NCBI GenBank assembly: GCA_018644785.1
Contig: JABGPV010000043.1
Span: 2,931 to 24,407 of the forward strand
Length of the DNA stretch: 21,477 nt
Direction: 5' to 3'
Source: Deltaproteobacteria bacterium
GTDB taxonomy: Bacteria > Desulfobacterota > DSM-4660 > Desulfatiglandales > Desulfatiglandaceae
The position numbers and the translations under genes were made by a program. Below, in pieces: positions 16,003 to 21,477 of this stretch. The stretch's first letter is position 1. Every line of letters begins with the position of its first letter. The notes below the pieces were generated by a model, which was not told where the DNA came from, ran no database searches, and saw only the letters and a list, made by a program, of their open reading frames with translations.

Positions 16003-17070
16003 ATGAAGAAAATATCAATCGGTGTTGCAATAGCTTTGATGATCATGTTTGTGGGTTCAGGTTCTGTTCTGGCACGTAACGGCGGCGGCTACGGTGGCGG
16101 CAAAGGCGGTGGACACGGTGGAGGAAAAGGCGGCGGCGGTTATGGTGGCTTTGAAACCATATTGTTTTCGGCTTTTCCTTCTGAAGCCTTTCCTTCAGAA
16201 GATACCATAATGAACCCCAATGACGAAATGTGGTCCCAGATTGAAGGGATATCTGTTCCTGTTATGCCCATGATGGCCCCAGAACTATGGGGACAAAGCA
16301 ATACAGTGGAACTGAAATCCCTCCACAATGATACGGATGTTTACATCTATGCGAGATGGGCGGATTTGAACCAGAGCGTTTTCAAAAGCATGTGGGTCAA
16401 AACCTCTGACGGGTGGACAAACTCCGGCGCTAACGAAGACCGCATGGGCTTCGCATGGGACATAGATGGTTCCTTGTCCCGGTCCAACGGGTTCGGACCA
16501 AGAGGCGGCGTGGCGGTCGGGTGCGCCACCCTTTGCCATGTTGACCCTGATGATCCGAACAAACTGACGATGAGTACCGCTTATACCGGGGGCGTGGCCG
16601 ATCTTTGGCAATGGAAAGCAGCGCGGACAAATCCTGTTGGTTACTCGGATGATCAGTACTTTGATAATGTAAATCATAAGGGTGATGAAGGCGTGAGCAC
16701 CTACAGAGAAAACAAATCTGAGGACGGATCGAAACCCGGCTATATGTTTGCTTTTGAGGGCGGAGTGGGGACATCGCCATACCTTTTTGAAGATGAAGCG
16801 ACACCCTTTTCTGACAACCTGTTCGATGGTGATGCTCTTCCAGGTTATGTTCTGCGAACACCCTCCGGAGACCGGGCAAATGTGGAAGCGGTCGGTGTGT
16901 GGGTGGACGGATACTGGACTGTGGTATTTAAGAGAAGCCTCAGGACAGAATCCGAAAATGATGTTCAGTTCACCGCGAATGCAAATTATCCATTTGGCAT
17001 TTCAATCTTCGATAATGCCGGCAATGAAAAACATCTGAAAAGCCACCCGTTGTACCTATGGCTTGAATAG
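16003..17070 (+). CDS. Secreted Gly-rich protein with ethylbenzene-dehydrogenase-type haem-binding domain
   Basis: This 355-residue exported protein has a Sec signal peptide (residues 1-24, cleavage after VLA). A Gly/Lys/His-rich linker follows (26-49), then an EB_dh-like domain as in the haem b gamma subunit of ethylbenzene and DMSO-reductase-family dehydrogenases (SLHNDTDVYIYARWAD, EDRMGFAWDID, DGYWTVVFKRSL). Met148 and Lys310 lie near positions that could supply haem ligands. It also carries CATLCH (174-179), an unusual CX3CH that could attach a c-type haem. No catalytic Mo subunit is nearby, so it may serve as a stand-alone periplasmic electron carrier. The gene follows the sigma-54-driven ZraP-like gene. 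Confidence 0.8.
   Translation: MKKISIGVAIALMIMFVGSGSVLARNGGGYGGGKGGGHGGGKGGGGYGGFETILFSAFPSEAFPSEDTIMNPNDEMWSQIEGISVPVMPMMAPELWGQSNTVELKSLHNDTDVYIYARWADLNQSVFKSMWVKTSDGWTNSGANEDRMGFAWDIDGSLSRSNGFGPRGGVAVGCATLCHVDPDDPNKLTMSTAYTGGVADLWQWKAARTNPVGYSDDQYFDNVNHKGDEGVSTYRENKSEDGSKPGYMFAFEGGVGTSPYLFEDEATPFSDNLFDGDALPGYVLRTPSGDRANVEAVGVWVDGYWTVVFKRSLRTESENDVQFTANANYPFGISIFDNAGNEKHLKSHPLYLWLE
16079..16150 (+). repeat. Gly-codon-rich imperfect repeat inside the haem-domain gene
   Basis: Repeated GGYGGCGGN units encode GGGYGGGKGGGHGGGKGGGG. It is a low-complexity linker prone to length variation. Confidence 0.7.
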
Positions 17071-17337
17071 TTGATCGTTGAAACTTTCTTTGGTTGCCTA
17101 GCTCTGCTCCTCCTGCAAAACGGGCAAATAGATTCCTTGCGCCACTAAAAGATCAAATTATCATCTCTTTACCCGCAAACGCCAACTCTGAGAGACGCGG
17201 TTTCGTCCGTTGCACAAATGGCGCTCAATTTGTAGCATTGACTTTCTGCTCTCAAGCGATTCATGCGGCGGCGTGAGAAAAAGCAGTCACAATCTTTTGC
17301 ATCCCCCTGCCCTATCTTCAGTAAGTGACGGCGCGAC
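17071..17337. other. Intergenic gap between convergent genes
   Basis: No gene is recognised here. A 6-bp ACAAAT/ATTTGT hairpin lies near 17214-17233, but it has no U-tract. Confidence 0.5.
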
Positions 17338-18726
17338 TTATTCCATCAAAACCATGGCGAAAAAATGCCATGTGCCGTATGTTTCTTTGCGGGTATCAAT
17401 GTGGAAACCATTTCTGCGGGCTGTTTTGAACACATCAATGCCACAGGCTTCCATCATCGGTCTGAGCTTTGTCTTTTTTTCTTCCGTTTCCGGAGACTCG
17501 CACGGAGCCTCCTTTTTGCCCGTGGGTCATGTACTCCCCGGACTCGCGGACCCCACGGCAGATCCGCCTCCCGCTGAAAGCGCCGTCAATGCGAAAGCCT
17601 TATAAAATCCACTGTGATAAGCCTCACCCTCCAGGCGGCAGGCGATTTCGGTCAACAACTGCCCATCTTCTCCACTAATCAGAATCGCTCTCGAATACTC
17701 GCCCATCACCTCCTTAACCTCCCCGATTTCAGGCGTTTTGGGCGGATGATACCCGTCTTTACCATACATGGGACATCCGTAAACACATTTCCACTTCACC
17801 CATTTTTCCACCACGATAGAGTCCGTATCGATAACCTTGGCCTTTTTTGCCCCCATTTCAAGGGCACGTGCTGCCATATCCTCGATAGTCACGATTTGCG
17901 GTGTTAACAGGTTGCTGCTTTCGGGCAATGAGGGTACTTCGTTTTTCTGCGGCATTTGCGATTTATGCTCCTCTGGTTCCGGTTTGCGAGCGCGAATCAG
18001 CGCACCCTTGGTTTTGGGAGAACTGTTGAAACCTGTTTCAGCAACCCGTTTAACGTCCACGAAGCCGGTCTTTTTCAATGCTGCCAGAAATTCCATTTCC
18101 GGTACGGCACCGCCCTCTCACTGAAACCAGGTTGCAACACGGTCCTTGAGATCTTTGGACAGGGCCCGGGAAACAAACTGATCCGCCATGAACAATCTTC
18201 CTCCCGGTTTTAAAAGCCCGTACATGGACTGGAGGGCAGTCTCCTTTTCAGGGATGAGGTTGAAAACACCGTTGGAAATAACCACGTCAAACCGTTCTTC
18301 CATGCCAGACAGACGCTACACATCCCCAACCTGAAAATCGACCTTTTCGGCTTTCACCATCTCTTTATTGGCGTTGGCTTTTCGAATCATCTCGGTGGTC
18401 AGATCCAGCCCCAAGACCCTGCCGGAGGCACCCACCAGTTTTCCAGCCAAGAGGGCATCCACACCCGCGCCGCAACCGATATCAAGCACCCGTGCTCCCG
18501 AAGGGATTTCACCTAGTGAAAATGGATTGCCAACACCACAAAAGGAATCCGCCACCGCATCCGGCAGATCCCCGGTGAGGTGATTGTCATACTGCAACCC
18601 CTTGAGTCCATCCCGTCCTGTGGGATATTTAAAATGGCCCTCGGGTGTTGCAGCGACCTTTTTGTATTTATCCCGGATTCCAGCATCTATCTGTTCCAGA
18701 TCTCGAGTACTCAACTGGGAAACCAT
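17338..18726 (-). CDS. ArsM-like methyltransferase-DUF2284 fusion, predicted selenoprotein (also carries an in-frame UAG; possibly decaying)
   Basis: One frame runs about 463 codons, interrupted by UAG (18318-18316, codon 137), UGA (18120-18118, codon 203) and UGA (17529-17527, codon 400), and ends at TAA 17340-17338. Residues 1-240 form a SAM methyltransferase of the arsenite-methyltransferase type, with VLDIGCGAGVDALLAG near 80 and VVISNGVFNL and LLKPGGRLFMADQ later. The first UGA sits in WFQ-U-EGGAVP, where ArsM proteins have the As(III)-binding Cys of WxxCxxGA. An 8-bp hairpin with a GG-containing loop follows it. Cys63 is near the other ArsM Cys. The C-terminal part (about 270-460) is DUF2284 (KCVYGCPMYG..., RPMMEACGIDVFKTAR). 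UAG replaces a residue that is usually Glu (GAG to TAG). The DUF2284 Cys cluster near codon 390 looks scrambled. Start: ATG with AAGGCGG upstream. Confidence 0.6.
18084..18102 (-). promoter_or_regulatory. SECIS-like hairpin after the methyltransferase UGA
   Basis: Counting from the first base after the UGA, bases 16-23 (CCGGAAAU) pair with 27-34 (AUUUCUGG) with one G-U wobble, and GGA is in the loop. The GG is at +24/+25, inside the 16-37 base window known for bacterial SECIS loops. Confidence 0.6.
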
Positions 18727-18767
18727 CACATCCGCCTTTTCCTTTTTTAGAGTTCCTGACACAACTA

Positions 18768-19118
18768 TTAGAAATTGAAAACTTTTCCATCGGCAATCAG
18801 ATCAATGAGATGGGGTGCACCATCCAGCATCATATTGGGGAAAAACCTGGCCTCGTCAACCTGACGGGCAATTGCGCACGGCGGTCAGACCCCAATGGGA
18901 ATCTCGTTTTCGAGTAAGTAAGGAAAATAGTCGCCGGGACAGTCTCCGGTTAGCGTCTTTTCCGTGAAGTCCCGAGTGTTGTCGGCCCACAATGTGCCAT
19001 CTTCTATGAAAAAGATATGGACATTGTGTCCTTTTTCATGGGTAACTTTGGCAAATTGAAAACATCTTGCCGCCAAATTTACATCTGTCTTGCTGAGTGT
19101 ATAAACAAAATTTGCCAT
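18768..19118 (-). CDS. DsrE-family selenoprotein with UPPC motif
   Basis: This is predicted to be a 116-residue protein when UGA 18887-18885 is read as Sec78. The first 77 residues have the DsrE/DsrEFH-like fold (MANFVYTLSKTDVNLAARCF, KVTHEKGHNVHIFFIEDG). After the UGA the same frame continues in conserved style (PPCAIARQVD, then NMMLDGAPHLIDLIADGKV) to TAA 18770-18768. The UGA falls where DsrE relatives have a reactive Cys before PCA, giving a U-P-P-C redox motif. Read as a stop it would remove a third of the domain. A hairpin with loop AGGUU follows. GGAGGGAAAT precedes the ATG. The likely role is sulfur or selenium transfer or redox chemistry. DsrE-like selenoproteins have been reported in deltaproteobacteria. 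Confidence 0.82.
18850..18869 (-). promoter_or_regulatory. SECIS-like hairpin after the DsrE UGA
   Basis: GCCCGUC pairs with GACG(A)GGC around the loop AGGUU, giving 7 bp with one bulged A. The loop resembles AGGUCU of E. coli fdhF. The GG is at +24/+25 from the UGA. Confidence 0.7.
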
Positions 19119-19162
19119 ATTTCCCTCCGTTTTTAACCCGCTGGTCTACAAACACCCGCCGG

Positions 19163-19399
19163 TCATTTTTTTATGGACATACTACGATAGCGTGTCTTTT
19201 TTTTCAGTGATTCCATTAGCTCTTTTTCGTCTAGTTTGCCTGCATCGTATTTTACTTTTGCCTCACGTCTCAAAGCCGTGACTTCGTAGCTCATAACTCC
19301 TGCGATCCCATCCAGGGCCGCCGCGACAAGCGCCTCTCATGACGGTCAGTTCAAATTTGGAATGTCCAGTAAAACTTCTTTTTCTTCAATTCCGCTCAT
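19163..19399 (-). CDS. HMA-like heavy-metal-binding protein with UxxU motif (predicted double-Sec selenoprotein)
   Basis: An ATG with a perfect AAAGGAGG five bases upstream opens a frame with two UGA codons (19348-19346 and 19339-19337). Read as Sec18 and Sec21, the 78-residue product starts MSGIEEKEVLLDIPNLN, then U-P-S-U, then EALVAAALDGIAGVMSYEV and later AKVKYDAGKLDEKELMESLK. This is the heavy-metal-associated (CopZ/MerP-like) pattern: CxxC, V..AL..I.GV, V.YD, EL. Both metal-binding Cys are replaced by UGA. A hairpin with loop UGGAU follows at +24/+25 from the second UGA. The frame could also read through the terminal TGA (19165-19163) to TAA at 19135-19133. It is probably a metal(loid) chaperone. 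Conventional ORF finding would miss the gene. Confidence 0.78.
19304..19319 (-). promoter_or_regulatory. SECIS-like hairpin after the HMA double UGA
   Basis: GGCCC pairs with GGG(A)UC around the loop UGGAU, with one bulged A as in the DsrE hairpin. The GG is at +24/+25 from the second UGA and +33/+34 from the first. The stem is short (5 bp). Confidence 0.5.
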
Positions 19400-19506
19400 A
19401 GCAACCTCCTTTGTTGTGACATGTTATCTTTTCGTCCCATATTTTCTCTCTTCTTCCCGGTTGTTGGCAGCCCTTTCAACCCCCCTTCATTATTTCACAA
19501 TCCACT

Positions 19507-19809
19507 TCAGTTGTTCGAATGACTTGCTTTTCGCACCGCTTCTGTTAGGGACTCCATATCCGGAATGTTGTCAAAAGCGATGTATTCGTTAATCACAATT
19601 GAAGGCACCGCGGGCATACGTCCGCAAATGGAGCCGAGTTCGGCATGACGCGTGACCCCTTCGCGAGACCCGACATCGACCACCTCCCACGCCAGAATCC
19701 CTGGCTCAAATTCCGGGGCAATTTCCTCCAGAATGGCTGTCGCAAGATCGCACATCATACACCCCTTCTTTTTCGCAATAATCTCTACCACAACTCTTTG
19801 ATCACCCAT
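19507..19809 (-). CDS. Small thioredoxin-fold protein with CMMC motif
   Basis: This 100-residue protein begins MGDQRVVVEIIAKKKGCMMC, with a CxxC motif at 17-20 following the first beta strand as in thioredoxin/glutaredoxin-like small redox proteins. It also has a cis-Pro-type segment (MPAVPSIVINEYI). I use the ATG at 19809 (GAGAGGA about 9 bases upstream) over an open extension to 19860. In this cluster it is the one redox protein that keeps plain cysteines. It could reduce selenenyl-sulfide bonds of its neighbours, which is inference from context. Confidence 0.82.
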   Translation of the reverse strand: MGDQRVVVEIIAKKKGCMMCDLATAILEEIAPEFEPGILAWEVVDVGSREGVTRHAELGSICGRMPAVPSIVINEYIAFDNIPDMESLTEAVRKASHSNN

Positions 19810-19909
19810 CTTCAAGAATCCTCTCCCTATTGGAAAATCAGCGAATTGATGACACAGCAATCTGCTTTTGAAAACGCGGCTCTAATTGAATCTTGGGGTT
19901 TAAAGGCCC

Positions 19910-20389
19910 TCATTTACCAGATACCCGAACATCAATGCTTCCTTCACGTGATAATTTGTTCAGGATAAAGACAGCACTTTCTCGTTCAAGCCTGAAATAT
20001 TTTGCAACCGCTTCCGGCTCGATCCTCTCTTTTCCATTTAAAAAAATCAGGACCTCCTTTTCTATCTCTTTCAACCACTCATTGAACAATCCCCTCAGCT
20101 CCGTCGTAGAATAAGTGGCTATTTCGTATGAGTAGCTGATTGCAGAGAGAACCTCTTTGCTCATTTCCACCGGACTCACACCTGAGTCCGCGCATTCCTT
20201 TATTCAATGCCCCACCATGTCAATCAATTCACGGCTCTTCTCATGGTTTGCGAGTACTGCTCGAAGAATATCTTTCTTTTCCTTTTCACTTAAACCGATC
20301 AATAGAGAGGTAACCAGGCTCTGAAGGACCTCCTTTTTCACGTCAGGGCTCAAACCGACCAACGTTTCGTCTATGCTGTTTTTGCTCAT
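19910..20389 (-). CDS. Predicted selenoprotein of unknown function, UxxxC motif
   Basis: Two short ORFs in the same frame (20389-20204 and 20179-19910) join into one 159-residue protein if UGA 20206-20204 is read as Sec62. The junction reads IDMVGH-U-IKECADSG, so Sec and Cys66 form a UxxxC. The N-terminal half is acidic and helical. The C-terminal half (about 125-155, PEAVAKYFRLERESAVFILNKL) resembles a winged-helix segment. A perfect 6-bp hairpin with loop AGGUGU lies 15-32 bases after the UGA. AGAGGA precedes the ATG at 20389. The second half has no good start of its own. I do not recognise the family. It is the first gene after arsR. Confidence 0.8.
20172..20189 (-). promoter_or_regulatory. 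SECIS element after the UGA of the unknown selenoprotein
   Basis: GGACUC-AGGUGU-GAGUCC is a perfect 6-bp stem. Its 6-base loop differs from E. coli fdhF AGGUCU by one base. The loop GG is at +22/+23 from the UGA. This is the clearest bacterial SECIS candidate in the window. Confidence 0.82.
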
Positions 20390-20451
20390 CAGATTCCTCT
20401 TTTAATTTGTTTTATCTTCCACTATTAGAAATTCTCACGTGCTTCTCCATT

Positions 20452-20745
20452 TCATGACTTCAGGGAATTGTTCACTTGGGACAAATCGCTCAAGACATCA
20501 ATCAGGCCCGGAGAAGAAAGACGGTAGTAAATAAATGGGCCGTTTCTTTCTGTCTTGACAACTTCGGAATTCCGCAGGGTTCTCAGGTGAAAAGAGACAA
20601 GGGTCTGTGGCAGATCCGTGGCATGGATAATCTCGGTAACGGAAAGGGAATCTTTCCCGATCGCCATAACGATTCGAAGGCGGTTCAACTCGGCAAGCGA
20701 TTTTAAAATTTTGACAAGGTTTTCCATCGGTATGATTAACTGCAT
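20452..20745 (-). CDS. ArsR/SmtB-family repressor
   Basis: This is a 97-residue winged-helix regulator: LKSLAELNRLRIVMAI (15-30), recognition helix region SLSVTEIIHATDLPQTLVSFHLRTLRNSEVV (33-63) and the wing TERNGPFIYYRLS. No ELCVC arsenic motif is present, so the inducer is unclear. An ATG at residue 7 is an alternative start; neither has a strong ribosome-binding site. It heads the selenoprotein cluster with 62 bases to the next gene, and an inverted repeat over its own promoter suggests autoregulation. Confidence 0.9.
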   Translation of the reverse strand: MQLIIPMENLVKILKSLAELNRLRIVMAIGKDSLSVTEIIHATDLPQTLVSFHLRTLRNSEVVKTERNGPFIYYRLSSPGLIDVLSDLSQVNNSLKS

Positions 20746-20757
20746 GAGCTTTTATTT

Positions 20758-20777
20758 ATATGAGCGATTGCTTATAT
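20758..20777. promoter_or_regulatory. ArsR operator candidate
   Basis: ATATGAGC-GATT-GCTTATAT is an inverted repeat with one mismatch. It overlaps the -10 box and start site of the arsR promoter, the usual position and size for an ArsR/SmtB operator. Confidence 0.6.
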
Positions 20778-20805
20778 GCTAACGGAACCAAACCATATTT
20801 GTCAA
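20776..20805 (-). promoter_or_regulatory. Promoter of the arsR-selenoprotein cluster
   Basis: TTGACA (20805-20800) and TAGCAT (20781-20776) are 18 bases apart on the minus strand, about 30 bases upstream of the arsR start. Confidence 0.5.
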
Positions 20806-20899
20806 CATGAAAAACCTGATCATGCGCCTCAAGGTTACTGGCTTAATATGGCACTCAATGACAGTGGATCGCTATGGCAAAATAGTATAATCGACTGAC

Positions 20900-20965
20900 G
20901 GTTAGTTTCGCTAACCTAAAACTGACCCCCAAAAGAACAAAACGACAACCGAAAATTGCCCCCCC
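20900..20965 (+). mobile_element. Left end region of an IS21-family insertion sequence
   Basis: A GGTTAG-TTTCG-CTAACC hairpin (20900-20916) overlaps the first of two related repeats. CCTAAAACTGACCCCC (20915-20930) and CCGAAAATTGCCCCCCC (20949-20965) are 34 bases apart and match the multiple terminal repeats that IS21 transposases bind. The exact terminal base cannot be fixed without the other end. Confidence 0.55.
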
Positions 20966-21031
20966 TGAGTGGTCCTCTGGTAAGAAGGATTGTAAAAAAC
21001 ATCAATCCTATGACTGGAGGCAGAAAGGAGA

Positions 21032-21477
21032 ATGCTCACGGTGGATCAATACAGCTACATACGGACAGCACATCGGGTTTATGGCAAAACCATAAAACAG
21101 ATTGCGCGGGAGACGGGACATTCCAAAAATACAGTTAAGAAGGCGCTTCGGGGAGAATACAGCGGTTATAAACCAAGGATAGGACAACCCTATCCTGTTC
21201 TGGGTCCTCATGTTAAAACCATCGACCAATGGTTGAACGATGATAAAGAGCGTCCAAAAAAGCAGCGGCACACGGCTGTGCGGGTTTTTAACCGTCTGAA
21301 ACAGGAGTATGATTTTCAAGGATCTGAGACAACCGTCCGGCGATATGTTCGCGAGGCAAAATTGAGATTGGGTGTTAGTGGTCGTGAGGTATTTATACCA
21401 TCAGATCCACAGGCCGGTGTTGAAGCTGAGGTAGACTGGGGCGTATGCATTGCCATATTGGGAGGTATTGAAACACG
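21032..21477 (+). CDS. istA: IS21-family transposase IstA, N-terminal part (cut by window edge)
   Basis: An ATG with AAAGGAGA just upstream opens a frame that runs off the window (148 residues seen). A helix-turn-helix (KTIKQIARETGHSKNTVKKAL, about 19-39) is followed by ETTVRRYVREAK and by EAEVDWG near the end, where the Asp is the first residue of the DDE catalytic triad. The partner istB would lie beyond the window. Confidence 0.9.
   Translation, partial: MLTVDQYSYIRTAHRVYGKTIKQIARETGHSKNTVKKALRGEYSGYKPRIGQPYPVLGPHVKTIDQWLNDDKERPKKQRHTAVRVFNRLKQEYDFQGSETTVRRYVREAKLRLGVSGREVFIPSDPQAGVEAEVDWGVCIAILGGIET

Noticed and set aside
19400..19509. Read-through of the TGA that ends the thioredoxin-like gene
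   Set aside because: The frame downstream meets further TGAs, looks non-coding and runs into the HMA ribosome-binding site. The protein already has a normal length.
19810..19912. Read-through of the TGA that ends the UxxxC protein at 19910
   Set aside because: The sequence after it is not protein-like and meets another TGA. No good hairpin was seen.
1..21477. tRNA, rRNA, CRISPR array or replication origin
   Set aside because: No cloverleaf, rRNA-like stretch, regularly spaced direct repeats or DnaA-box cluster was seen by eye.

Overview
The window looks like a chromosomal segment of an anaerobic, sulfate-reducer-like bacterium, most plausibly a Desulfobacterota (deltaproteobacterial) lineage. 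This is inferred from a Tat-exported periplasmic [NiFe] hydrogenase, an archaeal-type phosphoglycerate mutase paralog overlapping homoserine dehydrogenase, a 4-hydroxybenzoyl-CoA-reductase-type molybdenum enzyme, and a cluster of genes with in-frame UGA codons that behave like selenocysteine codons. No rRNA, tRNA or CRISPR array was seen.

Layout. (1) 1-4762, minus strand: the start of the hydrogenase large subunit (cut by the window edge), the hydrogenase small subunit with a strong promoter, adenylate kinase with a terminator, then hom and an apgM-like gene overlapping by 4 bp. (2) 4897-11287: an acyl-CoA/aryl-CoA ligase and an IclR regulator on the minus strand diverge from a three-gene molybdenum hydroxylase operon on the plus strand. 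The FAD subunit carries the extra four-cysteine loop typical of 4-hydroxybenzoyl-CoA reductase, so this is probably an IclR-controlled anaerobic aromatic-acid module. (3) 11379-14383, minus strand: an alpha/beta hydrolase, a GT1-type glycosyltransferase and a Mut7-C RNase/ubiquitin-like protein in an apparent operon. (4) 14484-15456 is gene-poor. It ends in a very good sigma-54 promoter that drives a small ZraP-like secreted protein and, further on, a secreted Gly-rich ethylbenzene-dehydrogenase-type haem-domain protein. (5) 17338-20745, minus strand: the most interesting part. An ArsR regulator is followed by a helical protein of unknown function, a CxxC thioredoxin-like protein, an HMA-like protein, a DsrE-like protein and an ArsM-like methyltransferase fused to DUF2284. 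Four of these five downstream genes are broken into short ORFs only because of in-frame UGA codons. Each UGA lies where a redox or metal-binding Cys is expected or next to a Cys, and each is followed by a hairpin whose apical loop holds GG at +22 to +25. That is the bacterial SECIS arrangement. (6) 20900-21477: the left end and istA start of an IS21-family insertion sequence, next to the arsR promoter.

How the parts may work together. The selenoprotein cluster carries a metal-chaperone fold with a UxxU motif in place of CxxC, a DsrE sulfur-carrier fold with UxxC, a CxxC thioredoxin and a methyltransferase with Sec at the arsenic-binding Cys position. All sit behind an ArsR repressor with an operator over its own promoter. 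This suggests a metal(loid)-responsive selenol/thiol system. The function is inference. The UGA reading frames, the motifs and the hairpins are seen directly. The methyltransferase gene also has an in-frame UAG and a damaged-looking Cys cluster in its DUF2284 part, so that one gene may be decaying.
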